DNA of 64,000 nt from Candidatus Phycosocius bacilliformis (lineage in GTDB: Bacteria; Pseudomonadota; Alphaproteobacteria; Caulobacterales; Aquidulcibacteraceae). The notes under the pieces were generated by a model. It saw only the letters and a program-made list of their open reading frames with translations. It ran no database searches and had not been told where the DNA came from. Made by a program: the position numbers and the translations under genes. The stretch is from contig NZ_BFBR01000001.1 in NCBI RefSeq assembly GCF_003112735.1, forward strand, positions 558,001 to 622,000, given 5' to 3'. The stretch's first letter is position 1. Each line of letters begins with the position of its first letter. This document shows, piece after piece, positions 20,545-28,805 of the stretch.

Positions 20545-20550
20545 CGAAAT

Positions 20551-21420
20551 CTAGGCGGCGGTGCGGGCAAGCTGCTTGGGCACAAGCCGGGTGGCCTGCA
20601 CCCGCACCGTCTCACGCAAAGCCTTGGCCCCGGCACACTCAGGTATGGAGGCAGCAGCCCGATCAAGATGGGATTCCAGTAAGGCCACGGCCCCACGCAC
20701 ACCCAGTGCCTTTACCGCACTTGGCCGCTGCAGCGCATCGTCGCGCCCGCTGGTTTTGCCGGATTCTTCACAATCGCCGAGGGCATCGAGAAGATCATCG
20801 GCAACTTGATAGGCAGCCCCCAGACCTTCACCCAACGCGCGCCAAGGGGCAGGATCAGAGCCCGCTGCCAAAGCACCGGCGGTGGTTGCCGCGACAAACA
20901 AAGCCCCTGTTTTAGCTTGGTGATAAGCATCAACCGGGGCCGTAATCTCGCACTCCCACGCCTGACCGGCCACAATGCCATAGGGGGCGCCGACTCCTCG
21001 TGCGATGCAAGACATTAGGCCGGGCAATCGAACAGGGTCTGCGACTCCAGCTCGGGCGAGAACATCAAAGGCCATCACGATCAGGGCATCCCCGGTCAAT
21101 AAGGCCAGCGGCACTCCAAACTTGGCATGCACTGTCGGCTTGCCGCGACGCAGATCAGCATCATCAAAGCAGGGCAGATCGTCATGGACAAGGGACGCAC
21201 AATGGAGCAACTCAATGCTTGCGGCCGCAGCATCGACAAGATCATGGCCCCCGTCCCCGCAGGCAGCGGCAACTGCCAAACATAATTGCGGGCGAACACG
21301 CGCGCCCCCGGGGAAGACGGCATAGCGGATGGCGGCGGCCAGACCCGGTGCCGCGTCCTCAGCTTGCGCCGAGGCAACTGCGGTCTCCAAAGCCCGCTCA
21401 ATCCGTGCTGAATGCGACAT
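20551..21420 (-). CDS. crtE: Geranylgeranyl diphosphate synthase
   Basis: 289 residues; trans-prenyltransferase making C20 GGPP for phytoene and for the bacteriochlorophyll tail. The first aspartate-rich motif DDLPCFDD lies at 80-87 and the second (DDLLD) at 208-212. It is the first gene of the long minus-strand series reaching to pufM and is divergent from crtC across 97 bp containing a perfect PpsR-type site. Confidence 0.95.
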   Translation of the reverse strand: MSHSARIERALETAVASAQAEDAAPGLAAAIRYAVFPGGARVRPQLCLAVAAACGDGGHDLVDAAAASIELLHCASLVHDDLPCFDDADLRRGKPTVHAKFGVPLALLTGDALIVMAFDVLARAGVADPVRLPGLMSCIARGVGAPYGIVAGQAWECEITAPVDAYHQAKTGALFVAATTAGALAAGSDPAPWRALGEGLGAAYQVADDLLDALGDCEESGKTSGRDDALQRPSAVKALGVRGAVALLESHLDRAAASIPECAGAKALRETVRVQATRLVPKQLARTAA

Positions 21421-21441
21421 CCTTCGCCCTCCAACCTAAGT

Positions 21442-21459
21442 TGTCATTTGATTTGGACA
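21442..21459. promoter_or_regulatory. PpsR/CrtJ-type operator between crtE and crtC (perfect consensus)
   Basis: TGTC-N10-GACA exactly, 22 bp upstream of the crtE start. In the 97-bp divergent promoter, so it can repress crtEF and crtC together. Confidence 0.8.
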
Positions 21460-21467
21460 TAGGTTAG

Positions 21468-21485
21468 CGTCTAGGTCAATTGACT
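21468..21485. promoter_or_regulatory. Second PpsR/CrtJ-type operator between crtE and crtC
   Basis: CGTC-N10-GACT: the core GTC-N10-GAC is kept and the outer bases differ. It is exactly 8 bp from the perfect site, matching the tandem geometry at bchC, which supports it despite the weaker match. Confidence 0.6.
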
Positions 21486-21517
21486 TTTGGACGAATTTGC
21501 ATGGAAACTAGGCCCCG

Positions 21518-22480
21518 ATGGTTCAGCTTTCTTCCGATCAAAGCGCCCGCGGGCCGGGTTTTGATGCCGCCGTTGGCGGGGATGGCGGCTATGTCTGGTG
21601 GTATGTTGATGCGCTGAGCGATGACGGGCAGCACGGTTTAACGCTGATTGCCTTCATCGGGAGCGTGTTTTCCCCCTATTATGCGTGGTCGGGATGGCAG
21701 GATCCGTTTCAGCATTGTGCCATCAATGTCGCCCTGTATCGCTTGAACCGCTCTGGAGGTCGTTGGGCGATGACCGAACGGCGGGCAGATGTGTTGGAGC
21801 GCAGCACCTCGCACTTCACCCTTGGTCCGAGTAGTCTGTCGTGGACAGATGGCTGCCTGAACATTGCCATCCGGGAAATCTGTGCGCCTGTCCCCTTCCC
21901 CTTGACCGGCAGCATCCGCTTGATCCCGGAGATTGAAACCGAGGCCAGTTTTGATCTTGATCCATTGGGCCGTCACCGCTGGCGACCATTGGCACCGCGC
22001 GCCCGGGTCGAGCTGGCCTTCACCCAACCCGATTTGAGTTGGAACGGCGCAGGTTATTTTGACACCAATTCAGGGACAGAACCCCTAGAGCGGGCCTTCG
22101 CCCATTGGCATTGGGGGCGCGCCCATCGGGGCGAGGATTTGCGCCTGTTTTATGATGTCATCAATCGGGATGGCCCTCGCTTGGCAACTTATTTACGGGT
22201 GGATCGCACGGGAAAGGTTGACAAAGTCGAGCCGGTGGCCGGTCACCAACTGTCCGGCACGTTCTGGGGAATTGATCGCTATGCATGGGCCGATCAAGCC
22301 ACAACGCCACGCGTCATCAAGACCTTGGAGGACACGCCCTTCTATGCCCGCTCAGCCCTGACGAGCGCGCTGGACGGCGAGCCGGTCATAATGATGCATG
22401 AGACGTTAAACCTCGACCGCCTCAAATCGCCCTTTGTTCGGCCCTTACTACCCTTCCGCATGCCCCGGCGGTTTTTCTGA
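21518..22480 (+). CDS. crtC: Carotenoid 1,2-hydratase (hydroxyneurosporene synthase)
   Basis: 320 residues; adds water to the psi end of neurosporene or lycopene, giving 1-hydroxy carotenoids. The sequence has the CrtC hallmarks DGGYVWWYVDALSDDG near the N-terminus, GSVFSPYYAW, the HCAINVALYR and the GAGYFDTNSG...WHWGRAH segment. It is the only plus-strand gene between crtE and crtB; its last 33 bp overlap the convergent orf65. Confidence 0.95.
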   Translation: MVQLSSDQSARGPGFDAAVGGDGGYVWWYVDALSDDGQHGLTLIAFIGSVFSPYYAWSGWQDPFQHCAINVALYRLNRSGGRWAMTERRADVLERSTSHFTLGPSSLSWTDGCLNIAIREICAPVPFPLTGSIRLIPEIETEASFDLDPLGRHRWRPLAPRARVELAFTQPDLSWNGAGYFDTNSGTEPLERAFAHWHWGRAHRGEDLRLFYDVINRDGPRLATYLRVDRTGKVDKVEPVAGHQLSGTFWGIDRYAWADQATTPRVIKTLEDTPFYARSALTSALDGEPVIMMHETLNLDRLKSPFVRPLLPFRMPRRFF

Positions 22481-22645
22481 GGCCGCTTCGGCCTGATCAA
22501 TCTCGGCTTGTTTGCGGGCAGCCTCACGGGCTTCCTCAGCGGCGAGCCGCTTAGGTGACAGAGAAATCACCTGCCAGATGGCAAAGGCCAAGAAAGTTCC
22601 ACTAAAGACGACAAACTCCAGAAAGAATAAGAGATTGGGGTCCAT
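22448..22645 (-). CDS. orf65: small membrane protein coupled to crtB
   Basis: 65 residues with one N-terminal hydrophobic helix (about 5-27, FFLEFVVFSGTFLAFAIWQVI) and a charged, probably helical cytoplasmic tail rich in Ala, Glu and Lys/Arg. Its ATG overlaps the crtB stop by one base (TAATG), so it is translated with crtB; its 3' end overlaps convergent crtC by 33 bp. I cannot name it. A membrane anchor or assembly factor for carotenoid enzymes is a guess from position. Confidence 0.65.
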   Translation of the reverse strand: MDPNLLFFLEFVVFSGTFLAFAIWQVISLSPKRLAAEEAREAARKQAEIDQAEAASEKPPGHAEG

Positions 22646-23745
22646 TAGCCTCGCCTCCCGGTACGGTCGCGCCGTTCAAGATCCGAAAACAGATCAATCA
22701 CCCAATTAAGGTCGTCCTGGACAGTCTGGCTGCGCCGCGTGTGTAAGACTGCGGGCTGGGTGCGCGCAATGGCAGCAACAAGTGGCCGTTCCACACCCTG
22801 TTCAATCGCCAAAACGCCCTTAGGTGCAGGCCGGGCTGCTTTCTGCATGGCTGCCCCAACCAACCAAGCCTTACGCGCAGCCGTGGTGCTGGCTCGGCGG
22901 GTGATTGAATCATGGCCGTGGCTTTTGATGACCTTACCAATCTCAGCATAGAGCAAGCGGGCTGCATAAATTGCGGGCCGCACCGTGGCCGGCAGCCGGG
23001 CAATCGCCTGATCAGCCTTGCGGTAAAGTATCTCAGCGCGCGCCAAAAGCCGCTCGGTCAAGACACCGATCTCGGGCGTGAAACAGGGGTTGGCCAACCA
23101 GCTGTCGGGGTCGATCCCCATCTCATCGAACCACATGCGAGGCAGATAAAGTCGCCCTTGCCGGGCATCCTCGCCGACATCGCGGGCGATATTGGTAAGC
23201 TGCATGGCCACGCCCAAGTCACAGGCCCGCTCAACCATGGCCGGGGTGCGCACACCCATTAAAGCAGCCATCATCGCACCAACGGACCCAGCGACCCGCT
23301 CACCATAGGCCTCTACTTCCGCCAAAGTCTCATAGCGTCGCCCGGCGACATCCCATTCAAAGCCTTCCAGCAAAGCATCAAACACTGCTTGGGGAATACC
23401 ATAAGTCCGCACGACATCGGCCAGGCATCGATCAGGTGCCTCAGGCTCCGGTCTGCCGCCATAAATGCCATCAAGCCGCGAGCGCAGCCGCGCAATGGCC
23501 TGCGACTGCCCTCCATCGACATCGACCGCATCGTCCGACAGCCGACAAAAGCCATAAAGGGCATATGCCCCCTCACGCAGCGCTTCGGGCAAAAGCAGAG
23601 ACGCAGAATAAAACGAATGCGAGCCGGTCTTGATCATGTCTCGGCAGATGGCGCGATCCGTTGGGCTGGCAAAGAGCGCAGCCGGGCGTGGGGTTGCCCG
23701 CTCTTCCATTGTATCAGCTAGGCGCTCTGGGGCCAAACTCAGCAT
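22645..23745 (-). CDS. crtB: Phytoene synthase
   Basis: 366 residues from ATG 23745 (frame open nine codons further). Condenses two GGPP to 15-cis-phytoene. Both aspartate-rich motifs are present: DDAVD (71-75) in GFCRLSDDAVDVD and, later, TNIARDVGEDARQGRLYLP. It follows the ATP-grasp gene by about 80 bp on the same strand and is coupled to orf65. With no other obvious promoter in the 79-bp gap, it is probably read from the P450 promoter, which ties the P450 and ATP-grasp genes to carotenoid synthesis. Confidence 0.95.
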   Translation of the reverse strand: MLSLAPERLADTMEERATPRPAALFASPTDRAICRDMIKTGSHSFYSASLLLPEALREGAYALYGFCRLSDDAVDVDGGQSQAIARLRSRLDGIYGGRPEPEAPDRCLADVVRTYGIPQAVFDALLEGFEWDVAGRRYETLAEVEAYGERVAGSVGAMMAALMGVRTPAMVERACDLGVAMQLTNIARDVGEDARQGRLYLPRMWFDEMGIDPDSWLANPCFTPEIGVLTERLLARAEILYRKADQAIARLPATVRPAIYAARLLYAEIGKVIKSHGHDSITRRASTTAARKAWLVGAAMQKAARPAPKGVLAIEQGVERPLVAAIARTQPAVLHTRRSQTVQDDLNWVIDLFSDLERRDRTGRRG

Positions 23746-23824
23746 GCCAATCCTATCCGCCCAGCACGGCATACCAGCTGGACAATCAAGCTAATCATGG
23801 ACTTGGAACACTGGCAAGCAGACA

Positions 23825-24979
23825 TCAAAAAGTCTCCAGAATTTCACCTTCAAACCAAGAAATGTCTTGGGTCGAGACTTGGCCAAATGTTTTCTGCTGA
23901 CGCATTGACATGGCGATGATCGAAAAAGCGGTGATGGGCATGGTGATGAACGGCATGGGATCGGCCTTGTCCCAGGTCACATCGCGGGCTTTACGCAAGA
24001 TTTTGAGGTTGGACCAAAAGCGCGGACCCTTGAACATGGAGGCTTGGACCTCAGTCAATGTCGGGTAGAATTGCTGCATCAGGTCAATATCTTTGAGGCG
24101 CACGGGATGGTCAGAGTTGCCCAAAATGGCGGGGGCTAGATCATCTGTGACGAGAAAATGCACCCCGCTTGTGACCCTTGGGTTACATTCTATCGCATAG
24201 GCCTGACCATCTGCTTCAAGGAAAAAGTCGAATGAGATAAAGCCGTCATAGGCTTCCGCCTGAACAAAGGCGGCCACCCATTGATCGATGGCTGGAATCT
24301 GTACCCGCTCGAAAGCCACCGCCACGCTACCGGTCATGATGGCCGCTTGATAAACAATATTGACCAACACGCGGCCAGCACGCGCGATTGCAAATGTGCT
24401 GTATTGGCGACCCTTCATTTGAGCCTGCACGATGGCAGGTTCATTCAGGCTCGCCGTCGCCTCCGTCAAAGAGGTCCCGGCCCCATGCAAACTGACGGCG
24501 CGACCTGAACAAGAAAAGATCGGCTTGATCACATAATCCTGCCGCGCGGCGATTGCGGCGGCGTGCGGTGTGCCAAGTTTGGCAGTCTCTGGCACGGTAA
24601 GGCCATGGCTAAGTGCGCGTTCCGGGAAGCTGGCCTTGTCATGCAAGCCGAGGAGTTGATCAACGGGAGGCGCATAAAGCCGCACGCCCGGTGGCAGTTG
24701 GTCACGCAAATGCGCGACATGCATCGTCTCCTCTGAGAGTGGCAGGATCAAGTCGACTTTCTGGGCGACAATCAGGTCGAGCAATGCAGAAAGATAGGCG
24801 CCTTTACCGGCTGCAGGCGGCGGCACTTGATAAGATTGATCCACGCAGACCGAAGCTCCGGTCAAATGGGTCTTGAATGGCTCTGCCACCAGAACCCGCC
24901 AGCCCGCAGCCTTGAAGGAGCGGGCAAAATCAAGTGCCTTGGGAAGTCGACCAATCGTGATGAGCACAGTCTGTTTCAC
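23825..24979 (-). CDS. ATP-grasp ligase-like protein in the carotenoid operon
   Basis: 384 residues starting at a GTG that overlaps the P450 stop (GTGA). N-terminal Rossmann-like pre-ATP-grasp part (MKQTVLITIGRLPKALDFARSF), then an ATP-grasp fold: DYVIKPIFSCSGRA (148-161) with the nucleotide-binding lysine, and the metal-binding ECNPR at 264-268 after DFFLEADGQAYAI. Family members join a carboxylate to an amine or thiol with ATP. No carrier or peptide substrate is encoded nearby. In this operon a carboxylated carotenoid, perhaps produced by the adjacent P450, is a possible substrate; that is inference. The C-terminal 100 residues resemble nothing I know. Confidence 0.75.
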   Translation of the reverse strand: MKQTVLITIGRLPKALDFARSFKAAGWRVLVAEPFKTHLTGASVCVDQSYQVPPPAAGKGAYLSALLDLIVAQKVDLILPLSEETMHVAHLRDQLPPGVRLYAPPVDQLLGLHDKASFPERALSHGLTVPETAKLGTPHAAAIAARQDYVIKPIFSCSGRAVSLHGAGTSLTEATASLNEPAIVQAQMKGRQYSTFAIARAGRVLVNIVYQAAIMTGSVAVAFERVQIPAIDQWVAAFVQAEAYDGFISFDFFLEADGQAYAIECNPRVTSGVHFLVTDDLAPAILGNSDHPVRLKDIDLMQQFYPTLTEVQASMFKGPRFWSNLKILRKARDVTWDKADPMPFITMPITAFSIIAMSMRQQKTFGQVSTQDISWFEGEILETF

Positions 24980-26367
24980 GCGATCCTCGCAACCTGGATC
25001 ATGACCTCGTGGGCAGGCCGCGTGGTCAGCCGGGCCACCGGGCGAACCGCACCAGGGTCTTGCACCGTAAAGCGATAATTGCTGAGGATCCGCGCGAGAA
25101 TTAATGTCGCCTCAGTTGTGGCAAAGGCAGCCCCAACACAAACGCGCGGCCCTGCCCCAAAAGGCAAATATGAGCCTGGCACAATTTCATGTTCTCGTTC
25201 TGGCAGGAAGCGATCGGGATCGAAAGCATCTGGATGGCGCCACAAAGCCTGATGCCGGTGCACCGCCCAAGGTGCGATCATCACCATAGTCCCACGCTTG
25301 ATTTTGCGCCCGCCAATTTCTGTTGCAACAGCAGCAACACGGGGAATGAAGGTGATCGGCGGATAAAGTCGTAGTGCTTCTTTGAACACGTTGCGCGCAT
25401 AGGTCAGTCGTTTGACGTGATCGAACTGGATCGGACCGTGTCCTGCCACCACGAAGGCTTCTGCACGAATGCGATCTGCAACATCGGGCTGCATGGCGGC
25501 AATGAAAAAGGCCCAAGTCAAAGCGCTGGCGGTTGTTTCATGCCCTGCCAGAAAGAAGACACCCAATTGGTCGATCAATTCTTCACGCGTGAATTGTGTA
25601 TCGGTCTCAAGGTCGCGGGCCGCGATCACGGCGGTGGCGATATCATCAAACTTGGCCCCAGCCGCAAGATGTGTATCAAGCAAACGCCCGATATGGCCCC
25701 GGATGCGGGCGCAAGCTTCCAACACGTCAGCCTTTTGCGGAATATCCTCAAAGGGCTTGCCAAAGATAAGGCGAACAAGCTCGACATGCGCGACGCTGCG
25801 TTCGAAAAAGGCGAAGGACTCAAATACATCCCGCGCCGTGTCATTGGCCAGGGAAGCGGAAAACACTGTGCGGCAAATAATGTCGGCAGTCAGTTGGCCC
25901 ATCGAAAGATCAAGGGACATGGCCTGGCCGCTCAGACTGGCTGCATCAAGGCGTGTTTCGAAATCATCCAGCGCACCCACCATGTCCGGAAAAGCCTTGG
26001 CCAATCGGATGTGGGAAAAGGCCGGATCAATCATTCGCCGTTGCTGACGCCACAAAGCACCGCTTGAAACAAACATGCTGTTGCCGACCAGAGGAGCCAG
26101 CGCGCCAACCATCAAATCATTCTTTGGGAATATATCTTCTGGGTCAGCCAGAATCGGTTTGGTCAAGCTGGGGTCATTGACGATTTGGATCGAGCGACGC
26201 GAATAACCCAATGGCCCCATCGGCAGACGATAGGCATCGGCAGGCATAAGGCTCAAGAGATCGCCATCACCTTGCGCCACCACCCGCACCAAACTGGCCA
26301 AAGGACCGAGTGGGGCGGGGCGCGGCGGGGTGTAAAGCCCGGCACTGGTGGAAATGTCGCCGCCCAT
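24976..26367 (-). CDS. Cytochrome P450 in the carotenoid operon
   Basis: 463 residues from ATG 26367. Complete P450 signatures: I-helix AGHETT (274-279), ExxR as EALR (330-333), and the haem loop FGAGPRVCVG (403-412) with ligand Cys410. No membrane anchor, as usual in bacteria. It is the first gene of the unit P450-ATP-grasp-crtB-orf65 and is divergent from orf244 across a region with a PpsR-type operator. Members of related CYP groups hydroxylate fatty acids or carotenoid rings; here the linear carotenoids made by CrtCDF are the natural candidates for oxidation. Redox partners are not encoded in the window. Confidence 0.85.
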   Translation of the reverse strand: MGGDISTSAGLYTPPRPAPLGPLASLVRVVAQGDGDLLSLMPADAYRLPMGPLGYSRRSIQIVNDPSLTKPILADPEDIFPKNDLMVGALAPLVGNSMFVSSGALWRQQRRMIDPAFSHIRLAKAFPDMVGALDDFETRLDAASLSGQAMSLDLSMGQLTADIICRTVFSASLANDTARDVFESFAFFERSVAHVELVRLIFGKPFEDIPQKADVLEACARIRGHIGRLLDTHLAAGAKFDDIATAVIAARDLETDTQFTREELIDQLGVFFLAGHETTASALTWAFFIAAMQPDVADRIRAEAFVVAGHGPIQFDHVKRLTYARNVFKEALRLYPPITFIPRVAAVATEIGGRKIKRGTMVMIAPWAVHRHQALWRHPDAFDPDRFLPEREHEIVPGSYLPFGAGPRVCVGAAFATTEATLILARILSNYRFTVQDPGAVRPVARLTTRPAHEVMIQVARIA

Positions 26368-26467
26368 CAATCTCTTATCTAAGCCTTTCTGTCCTGGCCG
26401 ATTGGTGGCTCGCCTCTCAAAAAAGCGCGCCTACGCCCCTTGAAGCCTAACGCTTGACGCGTCACTA

Positions 26468-26485
26468 TGTCCAGCCTGTTGGACG
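26468..26485. promoter_or_regulatory. PpsR/CrtJ-type operator between the P450 and orf244 genes
   Basis: TGTC-N10-GACG, 22 bp before the orf244 start. A further GACG half-site (26456-26459) ends exactly 8 bp away, but its left half (GAAG) does not match. The site places both the P450 operon and orf244-crtD under the same regulator as the other photosynthesis genes. Confidence 0.65.
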
Positions 26486-26506
26486 CATCAGGCAGGAGAG
26501 ACAGCC

Positions 26507-27241
26507 GTGCTGACCTTTTTTCACATCCTGGTGGCCCTCCACATCGCTTTCGGGTCGGTTGGTCTGATCAGCTTTTGGGTGCCGGTTATTGGCAAGAAAG
26601 GTGCCCGCAACCACCGCCTGTGGGGCAAAGTCTTTGCCTATGCTATTCTGGGTGCAGGCAGCATCGCCCTGATGTTGAGCATTTGCACATTGATTGATCC
26701 TCTGGGAACCCATCCACATTTGAAGGATGCGGTTTTTGTGCGGGGCATCTTTGGCTATATGATGCTTTATCTGGCCATCTTGACCCTGAATCTGGCCTGG
26801 TATGGGCTGATGACCTTGCGCAATAAGGCCAATCACACGGCCAATCGGCGCGGCCTTAATTTAGCACTTCAGCCGCTTTTGATAATTGCAGCCCTCATCT
26901 GTGCAGTCGAAGGCGTGCTCATCGGTCAATATCTGATGGTCGGCATGTCGATTGTTGGTTTTGCCACCGCCGGAACCAATTTGTTTTTCATGTTCAATCC
27001 CAACCCACCGCCAAAGGCCTATCTGAAGGAACATGTGAAAGCCATCGTCGGTGCAGGCATCTCGGTCTATACGGCGTTTTCGGCTTTCGGCGCCGTCCGT
27101 CTGATGCCGTCATTGGCACTACATCCCGGTCTTTGGGCGATACCTTTGGTGATCGGACTGGCCATTATTCTCTATCATCACCGTCAGATTCGGCTGAGTT
27201 TAAAACCGCGTAGCCTCAAGCCGGCTGGTGCGGCTTCGTGA
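26507..27241 (+). CDS. orf244: polytopic membrane protein (DUF2306-like) coupled to crtD
   Basis: 244 residues with about seven hydrophobic helices. HILVALHIAFGSVGL in helix 1 and NHRLWGKVFAYAI between helices 1 and 2 resemble DUF2306 proteins, whose histidines could bind haem, but this is tentative. GTG start with AGGAGAGA upstream; the stop overlaps the crtD GTG (GTGA). A PpsR-type operator lies upstream. No function is known to me; position suggests a part in carotenoid desaturation, e.g. electron transfer to quinone, or in carotenoid modification. Confidence 0.7.
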   Translation: MLTFFHILVALHIAFGSVGLISFWVPVIGKKGARNHRLWGKVFAYAILGAGSIALMLSICTLIDPLGTHPHLKDAVFVRGIFGYMMLYLAILTLNLAWYGLMTLRNKANHTANRRGLNLALQPLLIIAALICAVEGVLIGQYLMVGMSIVGFATAGTNLFFMFNPNPPPKAYLKEHVKAIVGAGISVYTAFSAFGAVRLMPSLALHPGLWAIPLVIGLAIILYHHRQIRLSLKPRSLKPAGAAS

Positions 27242-28728
27242 CACCACGCCGGATCATCGTCATCGGCGCGGGCATGGGCGGACTGGCTGCTGCCGCCGAC
27301 CTCGCCCGCCACGGCCACCATGTGACGGTGTTGGAGAGGGCTGCCCATGTCGGCGGCAAAATGCGCCAAGTCCATGTGGGACCATCCGCAATTGATGCAG
27401 GACCGACTGTCTTCACCATGAAATGGGTGTTTGACGGGCTTTTCGGTGATGCGGGTCAGCGCCTTGAAGAGCATGTGCGCCTGTTGCCGGCGACAATTTT
27501 GGCCCGCCACGCGTGGAGTCAGGGCGGGAATCTGGACCTCTATGCCGACAAACAGGCCTCTGCAGAGGCGATTGCCGCATTTGCAGGACCCCGGGATGCG
27601 GATGGCTATCTGGCGTTTTGCCAACGCAGCCGGGCGATTTATGAGACCCTTCGGGGACCCTTTATCGCAAGCCAGCGGCCCAGCCCGCTGGATCTGGTCG
27701 CTCGGGTTGGCTTCAACCGTTTAGGTGCGTTGTGGGCTACAGCACCGTTCCAGACCTTATCAGCTGCCCTCGGGGATCACTTTTCCGACCCACGCTTGAT
27801 CCAGCTCTTTGGGCGCTATGCCACCTATTGCGGGTCGTCGCCGTTTGCAGCACCAGCCACACTGATGCTGGTAGCGCATGTCGAACAAGACGGGGTCTGG
27901 CGGGTTGCGGGCGGAATGGCGCAGGTCGCCGCAGCTCTTGCCAATCTGGCACGAAGCCAGGGGGCCGACATCCGCTGCAACGCCCATGTCGGCCGGATCG
28001 GCACACGGGCGGGCAAGGTCTGTGAGGTCGAGCTGTCTGATGGCGAATGCTTGAAGGCCGATGCCGTGGTGTTCAATGGCGATATCTCAGCTTTAGGGAC
28101 TGGCCTTTTGGGGCCAAACCTGACATCAGCCGCCAAGCCGGTGAGACTGCCGCAAAGGTCGCAATCGGCCATCACATGGTGCGTGACGGCCCGCACCCGC
28201 GGGCTTGATCTTGCCCACCATAGTGTTCTGTTTTCGGATGATTATCGGAGGGAGTTTGAGGCAGTCTTTAAGGATCAGCGTCCACCCGAGAAGCCCACAA
28301 TCTATATCTGTGCGCAAGACCGCGATGATCGCTGCCAAGCACCCGATCATCCAGAACGCTTGCTGATCCTGATGAACGCACCCGCAGACGGGGATGTGCG
28401 CGCATATGACCGCCAAACCGAGGCCTATGCGCGTGATGCGGCCTGGGCGATGATGGAGGCCTGTGGCCTGCAGGTTGAACCTTCCGGTGGCGAGATCACC
28501 ACACCTGAGGGCTTCAACAGCTTGTTTCCGGCCAGTGGTGGTGCCCTTTATGGCCGGGCTAATCACGGCTCGATGGCGAGTTTTGCCCGCCCCGGCGCGC
28601 GCAGCAACATCGCGGGACTTTATTTGGCCGGGGGCTCGGCCCATCCAGGCCCTGGCATCCCAATGGCCACCATGTCCGGCAGGCTGGCTGCGGCCCGTCT
28701 GCTGCAGGACATTGAGCATTTATCCTAA
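27238..28728 (+). CDS. crtD: Hydroxyneurosporene (1-hydroxycarotenoid 3,4-) desaturase
   Basis: 496 residues, FAD-dependent desaturase of the CrtI/CrtD family introducing the 3,4 double bond into 1-hydroxy carotenoids. N-terminal IVIGAGMGGLAAAADLA (FAD-binding GAGMGG, 10-15), MRQVHVGPSAIDAGPTVFTMKWVFD, and the C-terminal GLYLAGGSAHPGPGIPMATMSGRLAA. Assigned to CrtD rather than CrtI by the HVGPSAIDAGPTV region and the presence of a separate typical CrtI. GTG start overlapping orf244. It converges on crtI 77 bp away. Confidence 0.93.
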   Translation: MTPRRIIVIGAGMGGLAAAADLARHGHHVTVLERAAHVGGKMRQVHVGPSAIDAGPTVFTMKWVFDGLFGDAGQRLEEHVRLLPATILARHAWSQGGNLDLYADKQASAEAIAAFAGPRDADGYLAFCQRSRAIYETLRGPFIASQRPSPLDLVARVGFNRLGALWATAPFQTLSAALGDHFSDPRLIQLFGRYATYCGSSPFAAPATLMLVAHVEQDGVWRVAGGMAQVAAALANLARSQGADIRCNAHVGRIGTRAGKVCEVELSDGECLKADAVVFNGDISALGTGLLGPNLTSAAKPVRLPQRSQSAITWCVTARTRGLDLAHHSVLFSDDYRREFEAVFKDQRPPEKPTIYICAQDRDDRCQAPDHPERLLILMNAPADGDVRAYDRQTEAYARDAAWAMMEACGLQVEPSGGEITTPEGFNSLFPASGGALYGRANHGSMASFARPGARSNIAGLYLAGGSAHPGPGIPMATMSGRLAAARLLQDIEHLS

Positions 28729-28805
28729 CATCTCTCAGGTTTCACGGAGCCTCATTGGTTCTCCTCACCTGCGTCTTGCACAATCTTCCCACCAGGCAGC
28801 AGGCT

